From the NCBI RefSeq assembly GCF_003217495.1, contig NZ_QJSW01000005.1, forward strand, positions 322,702 to 386,701: a stretch of DNA of 64,000 nucleotides. Reading direction: 5' to 3'. This DNA comes from Paenibacillus barcinonensis. GTDB taxonomy: Bacteria; Bacillota; Bacilli; Paenibacillales; Paenibacillaceae. The position numbers were made by a program, and so were the translations under genes. Below are positions 1-9,676 of this stretch, piece by piece; positions within the stretch are counted from its first letter, which is position 1, and every line of letters starts with the position of its first letter. The notes beneath the pieces are model-generated. The model had not been told where the DNA came from. It ran no database searches and saw only the letters and a list, made by a program, of their open reading frames with translations.

Positions 1-764
1 ACATTCGAGAATCCCGCTTCCTCCAGCGCAATCACGTTCGGGCAGGCAGAGACACCTGAGCCGCAGTAGACGATGATGGCATCATCTTTCCCCAGCTTCA
101 CGAACCGCTCCTCTAATGCCTCAACATCAGACCAGCGACCATCTGCACCAAGCACGTCTTTCCAAAAATAGTTCACGGCCCCCGGAACATGCCCAGCCTT
201 GGCATCAATAGGTTCCTCCAGACCCGCATAGCGGCGGGCATCGCGGGAGTCGATGATCACAGCGCTGCCAGTGGTGGAAGCATGCTGTACATCCTCGACA
301 TGTGCCAGCATCTGTGGCTGCAGGTTCGCTTCAAACGAAGATGGAATCTGCACCGGCACATCCGTTGTTACCGGGAACTTGGCGTTCTGCCAAGCGGAGA
401 AGCCCTCGTCCATAACATATACTTGCTCATGGCCCAGGTAGCGAAGCAGCCACCATAAGCGCGAGGCGTACAAGCCGCCTTGATCGTCGTAAGCAATGAT
501 CCGGCTATTGGAGCCGATGCCTGCTTTGGCAAGACGGCTTGCGAGTGCAGCCGGATCAGGGAGCGGATGACGCCCGCCATGCTCGGTTACGGGAGCGGAC
601 AGATCCTTTTCGAGATCAAGGTAGATCGCCCCTGGAATATGTCCGGCTTCGTAAGCCTCACGCCCGACTTCAGGCTGACCGAGCAGGAAGCGACAGTCTG
701 CAATGACAACGTCCGGTTCGTACATTCTGGCGAGCAGCCAGCGCATGGATACAATATTTTTCAT
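1..764 (-). CDS. Thiosulfate sulfurtransferase (rhodanese), C-terminus cut by window edge
   Basis: Two-domain rhodanese, which transfers sulfane sulfur from thiosulfate or 3-mercaptopyruvate to cyanide or thiol acceptors in the cytoplasm. The reading frame is open from an ATG at 764 to the window start (254 residues seen). Each half has a rhodanese fold signature: an AGHIPGA segment in the first, and AGHVPGA in the second followed by the active-site loop CGSGVSAC, with the catalytic cysteine at about residue 234. An AAGGCGG ribosome site lies just upstream of the ATG. Only the second domain carries the cysteine loop, as is usual for SseA/TST enzymes. The last few tens of residues are missing. 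Confidence 0.9.
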   Translation of the reverse strand, partial: MKNIVSMRWLLARMYEPDVVIADCRFLLGQPEVGREAYEAGHIPGAIYLDLEKDLSAPVTEHGGRHPLPDPAALASRLAKAGIGSNSRIIAYDDQGGLYASRLWWLLRYLGHEQVYVMDEGFSAWQNAKFPVTTDVPVQIPSSFEANLQPQMLAHVEDVQHASTTGSAVIIDSRDARRYAGLEEPIDAKAGHVPGAVNYFWKDVLGADGRWSDVEALEERFVKLGKDDAIIVYCGSGVSACPNVIALEEAGFSN

Positions 765-921
765 AACAACACACCGCCTTTATATGTAATGATTGTTTTT
801 TTTACGAAATTCCTTCATAATTTCAGTTCTTGCACCGTCAGATTCTGAGGTTTGCAGGCTCCGACTTTTTGCAGTGTCCATTCCTTATTCCGAAGCGGAT
901 CAGCTTTTTTGGCAGCAACCA

Positions 922-1866
922 TTATACCGTCTTGGGTTCAACAGAACCTGGAGCGGCGATGGGGGCATCGGCCGGAATAGACTGTGGTTTGGTTTTGCCA
1001 TAACGAATGAAAATCCACACGCCGAACAGGATCACAACACCTGCTGACATTTGCAGCGTACTCAGCGACTCTCCCAGTAGCACCCACGCCAGCAAGGAAG
1101 AGAATACAGGCTCTCCAAGCACACCCATCGACACCGTCGTTGCATTCATATACTGTAGCAGCCAGTTAAAGAGATAGTGTCCAAAGATCGTAGGTACGAT
1201 AGCGAGCAGCAGGAAGATACCCCATTCTGAAGCGGCATAACCGCCAAAAGCATGACCCATGAACAGATTGTAAACGGCAAACGTGCAGGCAGCAACAAGG
1301 AACACCCAGAAGTTATACGAAAAGGCACTGAGACCCGTCCGCAAAAATTGACCCAGAAGCATATGCACAGCTACCGCCATCGTGCCAAGCAAGGACAAAA
1401 TATCCCCTCTCAGCGCAGTGCCTGCCACCTGGAAATCACCAGCACCGATGATAATGGACCCGAACAGCGCTATACCCATGCCGATCAGCATCATGCGGTT
1501 GATTTTGGCTTTGAACAGCCAGACCGAGCCGGCCAGAATCAGAATGGGCTCCAAGGCAAGGATGACGGTGGAGCTCGCCACACTGGTTAATCGCAATGAT
1601 CCCATCCACAGCAGGAAGTGCAGGGCAAGCATGACACCGGAGGCGAGCAGTAAAGCCCATTGACGGAAATTCAACCGCATCATCTCATGCCTGTGAGGCC
1701 AGAGGAAAGGAAGCATAATCAGATTAGTTAAAAATAGACGATACATCGCAATGACCGCAACATCTGCGTCAGACCAGCGTACAAAAATAGAGGAGAATGA
1801 AATGGCAATAATGCCGACAAAAAATAACAAATAGATAGATTTGCCGGCACGGTTTATACTTGACAT
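922..1866 (-). CDS. DMT-superfamily EamA/RhaT-type permease
   Basis: Integral membrane carrier of the drug/metabolite transporter superfamily. The 314 residues form about ten hydrophobic helices arranged as two EamA repeats; the second begins near residue 160, and both end in the typical LGEP or LLGE region. The substrate cannot be read from sequence; relatives export amino acids or other small metabolites. The ATG at 1866 has an AAGGAG site 10 bp upstream. The gene is transcribed alone, and a perfect TATAAT (reverse strand, 1910-1915) sits upstream with a poor -35. The C-terminal tail is hydrophilic. Confidence 0.85.
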   Translation of the reverse strand: MSSINRAGKSIYLLFFVGIIAISFSSIFVRWSDADVAVIAMYRLFLTNLIMLPFLWPHRHEMMRLNFRQWALLLASGVMLALHFLLWMGSLRLTSVASSTVILALEPILILAGSVWLFKAKINRMMLIGMGIALFGSIIIGAGDFQVAGTALRGDILSLLGTMAVAVHMLLGQFLRTGLSAFSYNFWVFLVAACTFAVYNLFMGHAFGGYAASEWGIFLLLAIVPTIFGHYLFNWLLQYMNATTVSMGVLGEPVFSSLLAWVLLGESLSTLQMSAGVVILFGVWIFIRYGKTKPQSIPADAPIAAPGSVEPKTV

Positions 1867-2182
1867 GGGTGTAACTCCTTCTTGAAAATAATATGACCTA
1901 AATCATCTTATTATACAGGAGAAGGTCACCACAGGGAAGATAGAAATAAACTGAAGGAAACCTAGGAAGTTTAGAGAGATTTTTGCCTGTAAAGACAGTT
2001 GAAATTACCTGATGAGCATCCATTAGAGAAACATGGAAAAGAGATAAGCAGATTGTAACCGAGCTTGTAACTATTCTGTCATTCTCAGGGCCCAGTTTTC
2101 TATTAATCTTCTATATAGAGACAATAGTCGAGATAATATTCCATTAATCGGGAAAAAATGAAAGTTAGGAAGTGGGCAGTAC
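1867..2182. other. Intergenic region between divergent genes
   Basis: 316 bp separate the EamA permease (leftward) from the polysaccharide deacetylase (rightward). A perfect reverse-strand -10 (TATAAT, 1910-1915) is visible for the permease, but no convincing -35. No clear hairpin, repeat or RNA was seen in the rest, which is AT-rich and probably carries the deacetylase promoter. Confidence 0.4.
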
Positions 2183-3085
2183 GTGAGAGCACAACAAGAA
2201 GCAACGAGAGAGTATGGAAATGCGATTCGCAGCATGAGCCGTAAGCAAACCCATAGACGAAGAAAAATCCGATACGGCAGGTTGAGTGTAGCTCTTATGC
2301 TTATAGCTCTGTTTGTTGCGGGTTTGACATATCTGTTCATCGGTATGACTCATTGGATTAAAACGGTAGCGGCCCCGCCCCCTATTGCCGTAATTGAGCA
2401 GCCCGCCAAGCTGGGCATGATTCAGGTTACACCTGAGGCAAAAGAGGAGCCTGCAAGATTTCTGGGGCAGGTTCGCAAGGTGGCGTACATAACATTTGAT
2501 GACGGGCCGAGCATCTATACAGATCAATTGCTGGATATCTTGAAGCAGCACGAGGCAAAGGCAACCTTTTTCATGGTGGGACGTCAGTTGAATGAGCATC
2601 GGGATGCGGTGAAACGGTTGGTCAAGGAGGGCAGCTATCCTGGTCTTCACAGCATGACACATAACTATAAAAAGCTGTATAAGAGCGGAAGCTCAGCGAA
2701 CTTTGTGAACGAGTTCAAAAAAGAGCAGCAGATGGTTGAGAAGCTGATCGGGTATACACCACATCTCATCCGTGCTCCATATGGAAGCAGTCCGCAGATC
2801 GGCGAAGGTTTCAGAGGGGATATCGCAGCTGCGGGATTCAAAATGTGGGATTGGACGACAGACTCACTGGACTGGAACCTGCCAGGTCAGCCGGATAAAA
2901 TTGTAGCTCGGGTGAGCAACAGTGTGCACAGGGATAAAGAAGTTATTCTGATGCATGAACGGGAACAGACGGTACAGGCGTTGCCGCGTATTATGAAGCT
3001 GCTGGAGGAACGTGGCTACGAGTTTGAGGTGTATGATCCGAACGCACACTGGGTTGTCAACTTTAGCGGAGATACCCGTCTATAG
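2183..3085 (+). CDS. Membrane-anchored polysaccharide deacetylase (NodB domain)
   Basis: CE4-type deacetylase predicted to remove N- or O-acetyl groups from a cell-wall or extracellular polysaccharide. A basic N-terminus is followed by one transmembrane helix (about residues 34-56) and an outside NodB domain. The CE4 motifs are present: TFDDGP (104-109) with the two metal/catalytic aspartates, HSMTH (156-160) with the two metal histidines, and RAPYG (197-201). GTG at 2183 was chosen because AGGAAG lies about 10 bp upstream; an internal ATG at 2234 has no such site. Probably co-transcribed with the lipoprotein gene 41 bp downstream. Confidence 0.88.
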   Translation: MRAQQEATREYGNAIRSMSRKQTHRRRKIRYGRLSVALMLIALFVAGLTYLFIGMTHWIKTVAAPPPIAVIEQPAKLGMIQVTPEAKEEPARFLGQVRKVAYITFDDGPSIYTDQLLDILKQHEAKATFFMVGRQLNEHRDAVKRLVKEGSYPGLHSMTHNYKKLYKSGSSANFVNEFKKEQQMVEKLIGYTPHLIRAPYGSSPQIGEGFRGDIAAAGFKMWDWTTDSLDWNLPGQPDKIVARVSNSVHRDKEVILMHEREQTVQALPRIMKLLEERGYEFEVYDPNAHWVVNFSGDTRL

Positions 3086-3126
3086 TTCATTCGTGGATAG
3101 AGAGTAATGCAAGAGAGGGAGAACAC

Positions 3127-3783
3127 ATGCAAATTACGCGTCGAAAAATAATACTTGCAGCCTGCAGTCTGCTGCTGATGCTTCTGCTTAGTGGATGTGG
3201 AGAGCCACAGGAGCCAGCGGCGAATCAGGTGAATCGTTTGGTCCAGGGTGGTCAGCAGATTGATCAGAGTTTGAAGGCCATGACCAAGTATGAAGAAGAG
3301 GATATGGAATTATACAAGTCGATTTTAAGCAAAGGCAAAAGTAAAAACAGTAATATCGAACCGTTGCTGGATCAGGCTGAGGTTCACATCAAGGAACGAA
3401 GAGATCTGCTTCAGCAGACCGGGAAAGTGATGCAGGAGACAGCGGAGAAGACAGAAGCGCTGCGTCATTCGTTGAAGGAGCTTACCATCGAGAAGCCAGA
3501 AACACTCCTTCACGCGGGAAAAGTGCTTGATCAATACGAGGCCAGAGCCAAAACGTTCGAGCTGTTTGTTGCCTCTTACGAAAGCAGCCTGAGTGCAGAA
3601 GAAGAGCTGTACGGATTGATGAGAGCAAGTGCCAAGCCGAATCTGGTCAAAATTAAACGTGCCATTCGCACGCGTAATGAAGCGTATGCCAAGCTGGGTG
3701 AAGTACGCAAACAATTCAACCTGCAGACACAGGCGTTCAATGCTGCTCATGCTCAATTAGTCAAGCTGGATCAGGCGGGTTAA
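3127..3783 (+). CDS. YkyA-like cell-wall-binding lipoprotein
   Basis: 218-residue lipoprotein. The signal peptide ends in a lipobox (LLSGC, cysteine about residue 24), so the mature protein should be anchored on the outer face of the membrane. The remainder is almost all helical and charged, with heptad-like spacing, as in the Bacillus YkyA family of putative wall-binding lipoproteins (about the same length). An AGAGAGGGAG site precedes the ATG. The function of the family is not established. Its place after a polysaccharide deacetylase suggests cell-envelope work (inference). Confidence 0.7.
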   Translation: MQITRRKIILAACSLLLMLLLSGCGEPQEPAANQVNRLVQGGQQIDQSLKAMTKYEEEDMELYKSILSKGKSKNSNIEPLLDQAEVHIKERRDLLQQTGKVMQETAEKTEALRHSLKELTIEKPETLLHAGKVLDQYEARAKTFELFVASYESSLSAEEELYGLMRASAKPNLVKIKRAIRTRNEAYAKLGEVRKQFNLQTQAFNAAHAQLVKLDQAG

Positions 3784-3934
3784 AGAGCCGACAGGCGAGG
3801 TGCGCTGTCCAATACCGTGTTTACGTGATTGATCTGCCTGCCTTTCGTGTAAGTACTAGTATGCAACGATTGTATGTTAGTTGGGCAGCAACATGGACAA
3901 GCAGCATTGCGTATAAGTTAACGGAGGTGTTCAT

Positions 3935-4825
3935 ATGCGAAAAGGGAACACAATAAAGGTCAGCACCACATTACTGGTACTGCTTATGGGGTTCTCGCTT
4001 GTGGCTTGCGGTAGCAGTGCACCTGCATTGCAGCCGCCTGTGAACAATACGGAGGAGTCATCACCAGCTACAGAGCCGCCGCAGGAAAGTGATGTCATTG
4101 AAGCAAGCGGGATTCTGACGGGCTGGGCAGACCCGCATACCGTTGAGATTCGGGTCAATGACAAAGCGATGTCCTTCCAAGTGGGAGAGGATATGCAGAA
4201 GTTAATGGACGATCTTGACGATGAGGATACGGTCCAGTTTAAATACGTAGAGAAAACAATCGACTCGTCGATCAAGCAACGGGTGCTTACCGAGATTACC
4301 AAGGTCGCATCTGCGGATGACGATAACCAAGGCTCGGGTACAGGAGAAGCTGTAACCTCTGACCGACCAGCAACGTCGAAACTCGAAGTAACGGTCGAAG
4401 GAATAACGGAGAAGAGACCAGTAACACTGGCGCAAGCCAAAGGATATTCTTTATATATTTTTGAGCCGATGGCGTTTGATGCAGAAGAGCATGAGTTAAC
4501 GATGAAGATTGATCCGGCGTATAAAGTAGAGATGGAGAAGCTTTCTTCTGACTTCGATCTCGAGGAGTTGAAGATGGACGCCAGAAAAGAGCTTGCCAAG
4601 AACGGAGAGGTCAAGGAACTGACCGCTGAACAGCTTAGTAATGGTCCAATGAAAGATGCCAGACTGTTTATGATGTCTCAGAATGAGAAGAAAACGCAAT
4701 ATGTGATCGTCAAGGAACTGGACGGTAATGGATTCATTTTTCACATAGATGCACCAGTCGGTGAACCATCTGAAGGTTTCCTGCCTATGGTCTATGCATC
4801 AATCAACTCGATAATGAAATCATAG
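3935..4825 (+). CDS. Lipoprotein of unknown function
   Basis: 296 residues with a signal peptide ending in the lipobox LVACG, then a low-complexity linker rich in Pro, Glu and Thr (about residues 30-55). A small beta-rich domain (about 55-125) and a mixed alpha/beta C-terminal domain follow. I do not recognise either domain with confidence. GGAGGTG lies 7 bp before the ATG. It has its own 150-bp upstream gap and is followed by a terminator, so it is probably transcribed alone. Confidence 0.65.
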   Translation: MRKGNTIKVSTTLLVLLMGFSLVACGSSAPALQPPVNNTEESSPATEPPQESDVIEASGILTGWADPHTVEIRVNDKAMSFQVGEDMQKLMDDLDDEDTVQFKYVEKTIDSSIKQRVLTEITKVASADDDNQGSGTGEAVTSDRPATSKLEVTVEGITEKRPVTLAQAKGYSLYIFEPMAFDAEEHELTMKIDPAYKVEMEKLSSDFDLEELKMDARKELAKNGEVKELTAEQLSNGPMKDARLFMMSQNEKKTQYVIVKELDGNGFIFHIDAPVGEPSEGFLPMVYASINSIMKS

Positions 4826-4877
4826 TTGAATTGATAGATGAGTGAACAAATAGATCAGTATAGTAACAAAGTCAGCG

Positions 4878-4914
4878 GCGCATCTCCTTGTAGTAGAGAG
4901 GGGATGTGCTTTTT
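4878..4914 (+). terminator. Rho-independent terminator after the lipoprotein gene
   Basis: A 12-bp stem with G-U pairs (GCGCATCTCCTT against GAGGGGATGTGC) is followed by TTTTT. It lies 50 bp after the lipoprotein stop. Confidence 0.75.
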
Positions 4915-4944
4915 GGTTTTGTTTGTCTTCAGGCTGATCGAAGT

Positions 4945-4987
4945 CAAAAAACCGGAAGGAACAGGATAAGGCATGGGTTCCTCCCGG
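4945..4987 (-). terminator. Rho-independent terminator of the mtlD transcript
   Basis: On the reverse strand, CCGGGAGGAAC pairs with GTTCCTTCCGG (10 of 11 bp) and is followed by TTTTTT. It sits about 60 bp past the mtlD stop, back to back with the lipoprotein terminator. Confidence 0.75.
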
Positions 4988-5044
4988 CGTATGTCTATAT
5001 TCATGTTATGCTGCTGGGTTGAGCCCCCATCCTGAACAGCAGGT

Positions 5045-6217
5045 TCAGGTGAGTGCAGTCTTTAGTTTGCTCCCCTGAAGTTCTTCATAACGGGTGATCA
5101 CTTGCTGATGAACGGCATGCTCTTCGGGAATACCCATGCGTTCGTGGATAAAAGCAGAGAGGCCATCTTCACGAATGATGTGCTGCATCTTCATGGCTTC
5201 CTCGTCGCGTCTGTCATCAAATAACATCGCGGCCGCCATCGCAGAGGTTAAGTGAGGAATAGCAATTCCGAATTCACTGGCTTGCATCGCTGGACGAACA
5301 AGCCGGTCGTGAGGCGAGAGCTTGCGAAGTGGGGATCGTGCAACCCTGGTAACCTGATCGGTCAGATTCGGATTGGCAAATCGTCCTAGAATCGTTTCAA
5401 TGTATTTCTGGTGCTTTTCACTGTCGAAACCGTGTTTGCGAATCAGCATGGCTCCAGTCTCTTCCATCACATGGCGCACTTTGGCACGAAGAGTCGAATT
5501 GCTCATGACCTGCCGAATCGTTTTAAAGCCTGCAATGTGACCCAAGTACGCGGCTACACAGTGGCCTGTGTTAACGGTAAACATCTTTCGTTCGATGTAG
5601 GGCTCAAGAGAGTCGACGTAATGAACCCCATGAATTTCTTTGAAGCCATCGAGCAGGGCGGGCCGGTGAACAACCCATTCATAAAAAGGCTCAACCGTTA
5701 CTTGTAGCGGGTCCTCATGGTTTTGAGCCGGGACAATACGGTCCACAGCTGCATTGGGAAAGGAAATATAACGCTCGGCTTTAGCACGCGTGCGCTCATC
5801 CAGAAATGGATAGATGCGTTTCTTCAGCCTGGTGCTGCCGCCAATGGCGTTCTCACAAGCGATAATATGCAGTGGATTGTGATTATTGGCTTTCATACGG
5901 AGATAGATGCCTTTGGCAATAGGCTCGGCAATATCGCCAAGGGCTGACACGCCTACCGCCGTTGTGATCAGATCTGCAGAAGCGATCTCTTCCGCTACGC
6001 GATGCTGTTCACTTACGTTAATGGCGGTTACGTTGTTCACAATGGTTGTATCCTGTTGCTTGTTGGCGAGTGTAATTGGGTACTCCTGTCTTTGTTGAAG
6101 CATGGATATCTTCATCGGGTTACGTGCGACAAAGCAGACGTCATAATCGGAAGCGGACAACATATGACCGATAAATCCGCGGCCTATATTGCCCGCACCA
6201 AAATGTACAGCTTTCAT
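5045..6217 (-). CDS. mtlD: Mannitol-1-phosphate 5-dehydrogenase
   Basis: NAD-dependent enzyme interconverting mannitol 1-phosphate and fructose 6-phosphate in the cytoplasm. The 390 residues match the family length. The N-terminus has the Rossmann dinucleotide motif GAGNIGRGFIG (residues 8-18), and the C-terminal domain carries the family's substrate-binding helices, including a VNTGHC segment. No PTS mannitol genes adjoin it. Instead a HAD phosphatase gene lies 46 bp upstream on the same strand, so the pair probably forms one transcript. That layout would suit mannitol synthesis as well as use (inference). Confidence 0.93.
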   Translation of the reverse strand: MKAVHFGAGNIGRGFIGHMLSASDYDVCFVARNPMKISMLQQRQEYPITLANKQQDTTIVNNVTAINVSEQHRVAEEIASADLITTAVGVSALGDIAEPIAKGIYLRMKANNHNPLHIIACENAIGGSTRLKKRIYPFLDERTRAKAERYISFPNAAVDRIVPAQNHEDPLQVTVEPFYEWVVHRPALLDGFKEIHGVHYVDSLEPYIERKMFTVNTGHCVAAYLGHIAGFKTIRQVMSNSTLRAKVRHVMEETGAMLIRKHGFDSEKHQKYIETILGRFANPNLTDQVTRVARSPLRKLSPHDRLVRPAMQASEFGIAIPHLTSAMAAAMLFDDRRDEEAMKMQHIIREDGLSAFIHERMGIPEEHAVHQQVITRYEELQGSKLKTALT

Positions 6218-6263
6218 GTGTGAACTCCCCCTTTAAGATTGGATAACGAAATTCGTTCGGACC

Positions 6264-6932
6264 TTAGACGGTGGTGACGAGTGGCTTCGAGATCAAATCG
6301 TTTAATTCGAGGTCGGTCAGGCAGGATAGCCGTTGGTGTGGCATATCGAATTCAAGTGTTCCTGTAATGGTGTTGGTAATGACAACACAATGCATACCCG
6401 CTGCGGCAGCCGCACGTGCGCCGTTCGGTGAGTCCTCAATTGCTACAGCTTCGGCGGCTTTGACTCCGAGTGCATCAAGTGCCTGATTGTACAATTCGGG
6501 ATCTGGTTTCACATTGGCGACATCATCTGCCGTACGAATCACTTCAAAGTAATCTTTCAGTTTCAGTTGCTCCAGATGTTGCTCCACCCATTCACGCTTG
6601 GAACTGGAAGCAACGGCGAGTTTGAGTCCTGCTTCGCGTGCTTGCTCCAGATAAGTCTGAATCCCTGGGCGAATTTTCTCTTTGTTCATGAGCGCAGCAT
6701 GCTGCAACTGAACGGATTCCCTGAACGCATCCCGATCAATCGGAAGATTCAAATCTGTGATGAGGTACTCATACGGATTAAACGTTTTGAGATTGGTGCC
6801 AATGCAGCCGGAGTACATCTCCAGCGTCAGATCAACACCATGTTCTTTGTATGCATCGCGAAATGCAACGTACCATGCTGTCTCTGTATCAATAATCGTT
6901 CCATCGAAGTCAAAAATCAGTGCCTTGATCAT
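6264..6932 (-). CDS. HAD-family phosphatase, beta-phosphoglucomutase-like
   Basis: 222-residue HAD hydrolase of subfamily IA with a helical cap. Motif I is DFDGTI (nucleophile and acid/base aspartates at about residues 7-11), motif II is the SSS segment near 110, then a lysine, and motif III/IV is EDSPNG. Substrates in this family are sugar phosphates. The ATG at 6932 was chosen over the longer open frame to 7061 because AGGAGG lies 9 bp upstream, and because HAD proteins start right at motif I. Placed directly before mtlD, it may dephosphorylate mannitol 1-phosphate (inference). Confidence 0.85.
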   Translation of the reverse strand: MIKALIFDFDGTIIDTETAWYVAFRDAYKEHGVDLTLEMYSGCIGTNLKTFNPYEYLITDLNLPIDRDAFRESVQLQHAALMNKEKIRPGIQTYLEQAREAGLKLAVASSSKREWVEQHLEQLKLKDYFEVIRTADDVANVKPDPELYNQALDALGVKAAEAVAIEDSPNGARAAAAAGMHCVVITNTITGTLEFDMPHQRLSCLTDLELNDLISKPLVTTV

Positions 6933-7399
6933 AAATCTGTTCCTCCTGTTTTCAGAATTTGTTTTTGGTTTTGAGAAAAACATTATTTTTGAAAATTTTC
7001 TGCAAGTCAATTCCCGTACATTCATTAACCTGCGGAATGTTATCTGACGCAAAAACCGCAAATAAAAATTAATTTGGGAAAAAATATGCGGTTAAGCTAA
7101 TAAAACCGTAACACAAGACAAAGTTAAGGGTCAAGTATGTCATGATTATTAACATTGAAAAATTTCATATAAATGACTTGTTTTCAGAAAATTAAGAGGC
7201 TTACAAACCGTTAAGGGCTTTGCATGTAAGCGGTGTACAGAGTAAGTGGAGTTTTCAACGCGAAATATATTTAATTTTTTTGTGAAAATAAATGAGATTG
7301 GACCGTTCAACAGCTTTCGACACGTTTATAATAGAAGAAATGCATCTGCTTTTTGGAGCGCAAGCATGTACAGTAAAGCAAGCAAGGAGGGGAATCAAT
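6933..7399. promoter_or_regulatory. Divergent AT-rich intergenic region; -10 box at 7327-7332
   Basis: This 467-bp AT-rich gap separates the leftward HAD-mtlD pair from the rightward ADP-ribosylglycohydrolase. On the forward strand TATAAT at 7327-7332 is a good -10, with a weak TTCAAC 15 bp upstream. No riboswitch-like structure or repeat was recognised in the rest. Confidence 0.4.
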
Positions 7400-8326
7400 A
7401 TGCTTCACAAGGATCGTTTTAATGGATGTCTCATGGGGCTTGCAGTGGGAGATGCACTGGGAACTACAGTTGAGTTCAGCAGTCCGGGTACCTTTGAGCC
7501 TGTTACAGATATGGTAGGCGGGGGTGTGTTTGGTTTAAAAGCAGGCCAATGGACTGATGATACCTCCATGGCCCTATGCTTGGCAGAAAGCCTGGTGCGT
7601 CAGCAGGGCTTCGATGCCGCTGATCAAATGCGCCGGTATACGAACTGGTACAAGGTTGGTTATATGAGCAGTACAGGTGAATGCTTTGATATCGGCGGGG
7701 CGACACGAAATGCGCTGGAGCGCTTTGTCCGAACCGGGGAACCCTATAGTGGTTCAAGTGATCCAATGACAGCGGGCAATGGTTCTATTATGCGGCTTGC
7801 CCCGGTGGCGATGGCTTATGCTCATCAACCCGCAGAGGCTGTTCGCTACGCCGGACTTAGCTCTCGAACCACACATGCTGCGCTGGAGAGTGTAGAAGCC
7901 TGTGAAGCGCTGGCGGCGATTCTTGTAGCAGGGTTTCGCGGAGCTGACAAGGCAGCCATGTTGTCCCCTGAGACGATGAAGCGCTGGCGGACGGAGCCGG
8001 GGATGTCTTTTTCACCTGCTATCGAAGAAGTGGTCATGGGATCGTATCAACGTAAAGAACCACCCGAGATTCAAGGCAGCGGTTATGTGGTTCGTTCTTT
8101 GGAAGCTGCACTGTGGGCATTCTACAAGTCATCCAGCTTTGAGGAAGGGGCACTGCTGGCAGTCAATCTGGGAGATGATGCGGATACCACCGGTGCAGTA
8201 TATGGACAAATGGCAGGAGCGTATTACGGGCAAAGGGGCATTCCTGTGCACTGGCAGGACAAGCTGGCGATGAAAGAGGATTTTGAGCGTTTGAACGAAG
8301 CATTATGGACATCGGTAACACAATAG
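7400..8326 (+). CDS. ADP-ribosylglycohydrolase family protein
   Basis: 308-residue DraG/ARH-type hydrolase, which removes ADP-ribose (or related nucleosides) from proteins or small molecules using two Mg ions. Metal-binding motifs are visible: WTDDTSMAL near residue 47 and GDDADTTGAVYG near the C-terminus (about residue 255). The start at 7400 is set by AAGGAGGGG 7 bp upstream; the frame extends further upstream without a ribosome site. The MFS exporter begins 33 bp downstream and is probably in the same operon. The target is unknown. Confidence 0.88.
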   Translation: MLHKDRFNGCLMGLAVGDALGTTVEFSSPGTFEPVTDMVGGGVFGLKAGQWTDDTSMALCLAESLVRQQGFDAADQMRRYTNWYKVGYMSSTGECFDIGGATRNALERFVRTGEPYSGSSDPMTAGNGSIMRLAPVAMAYAHQPAEAVRYAGLSSRTTHAALESVEACEALAAILVAGFRGADKAAMLSPETMKRWRTEPGMSFSPAIEEVVMGSYQRKEPPEIQGSGYVVRSLEAALWAFYKSSSFEEGALLAVNLGDDADTTGAVYGQMAGAYYGQRGIPVHWQDKLAMKEDFERLNEALWTSVTQ

Positions 8327-8359
8327 ACACAAGAAAGAGACGGGAGAAGAGAAATCATC

Positions 8360-9643
8360 ATGAGCAAGACAAAACACTCACTTCATTCTTCTGCGGGAAC
8401 GCCGCCAGGAGATACGGGGCCATCATATGCTTCTGCATCGGGTAAAAAGAGGACATTCCCATTATCGCTGTTATGTTTGACGATAGGGGCATTTGCCATT
8501 GGCATGACAGAGTTCATCATTATGGGGCTGCTCCCCAATGTGGCGGAGGACTTGAATGTAAGTATTCCACAGGCCGGACAGCTCATTACGGGTTATGCGC
8601 TGGGCGTAGCTGTGGGTGCGCCAATTCTTACGGTGTTCACTCACAGGATTCCGCAGAAAAAACTACTGGTGCTGCTGATGTGTATTTTCATCATCGGTAA
8701 TGCGTTATCTGTGATCGCTCCTACCTATGGGCTGCTGATCTCGGCACGTATTCTGACGGCATTTGCCCATGGTACATTTCTGGGTGTGGGTTCAATTCTG
8801 GCTACGAAGCTGGTCACACCGGATCGAAGGGCTGGTGCGGTGTCGGTTGTACTTGCAGGCCTGACCATTGCCAATATTATTGGTGTGCCTTTTGGTACAT
8901 TTATCGGTCAACAGCTCGGCTGGAGATCTTCCTTTGGAGCGATCACGCTCCTTGGCATCATTTCACTGATAGGGATTATTCGATTTATTCCCGTCATTCC
9001 CCAAGGGCCACCGGCCAATCTGGGGCAACAGTTTCGCAATCTGATTCGGCCACAGGTACTACTTGTGCTGCTAATCGGGGCGATGGGGTGTGGCAGTTTG
9101 TTCACAGTGTTCACATATATTACACCGATGCTGGTGGATATTAGTGGATTTGCGGAGCAGAGTGTTACATGGATTCTGGTGCTGTTTGGCTTCGGGGTTA
9201 CACTGGGCAATATGGTTGGCGGTCGTCTGGCAGACTGGAAGCTCATGCCCTCACTTATTGTTAACTTTGCCATTCTAGCAGTGCTGCTGGCGGTTTTAAC
9301 GCTGACACTTCACAATCCGATTCTCGCAGTGACCACCATTTTCTTCTGGGGAGTTGCAGCCTTTGGTATTATGCCTGGACTCCAGGTTCGCATTATGAAT
9401 ATGACCCGCGAGGCCCCTTTGCTGGCGACAACATCAAGCCATTCTGCGTTTAATCTCGGGAATGCGGCCGGTGCTTATATCGGTGGTTTTGCTATAACGC
9501 ACACGGGGCTAATCTCGGTTCCGCTCTATGCTGCTGTGATTGCCGGGCTAGGACTCCTTGGATTGTTATGGAGTCTGATCCTGCATGACAGGAGGGCTTC
9601 GTCTGACGGGGCAGATGCTGGACAGTCCATAGTGGCGCGCTAA
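8360..9643 (+). CDS. MFS transporter of the DHA1 (AraJ/Cmr-like) group
   Basis: 427-residue twelve-helix major facilitator. The first helix carries the sequence GMTEFIIMGLLP, typical of the sugar-efflux and drug-efflux DHA1 branch. A hydrophilic N-terminal tail of about 35 residues precedes helix 1. GGGAGAAGAG lies before the ATG. The substrate is not readable from sequence. Confidence 0.85.
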   Translation: MSKTKHSLHSSAGTPPGDTGPSYASASGKKRTFPLSLLCLTIGAFAIGMTEFIIMGLLPNVAEDLNVSIPQAGQLITGYALGVAVGAPILTVFTHRIPQKKLLVLLMCIFIIGNALSVIAPTYGLLISARILTAFAHGTFLGVGSILATKLVTPDRRAGAVSVVLAGLTIANIIGVPFGTFIGQQLGWRSSFGAITLLGIISLIGIIRFIPVIPQGPPANLGQQFRNLIRPQVLLVLLIGAMGCGSLFTVFTYITPMLVDISGFAEQSVTWILVLFGFGVTLGNMVGGRLADWKLMPSLIVNFAILAVLLAVLTLTLHNPILAVTTIFFWGVAAFGIMPGLQVRIMNMTREAPLLATTSSHSAFNLGNAAGAYIGGFAITHTGLISVPLYAAVIAGLGLLGLLWSLILHDRRASSDGADAGQSIVAR

Positions 9644-9676
9644 ATTACAATGGATGTAGTCATGTCATATGAGATA

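Noticed and set aside
1990..2040. CTGATGAG...GAGAAAC stretch that looks like a second hammerhead
   Set aside because: There is no stem II between the two boxes and no matching stem III or cleavage site.
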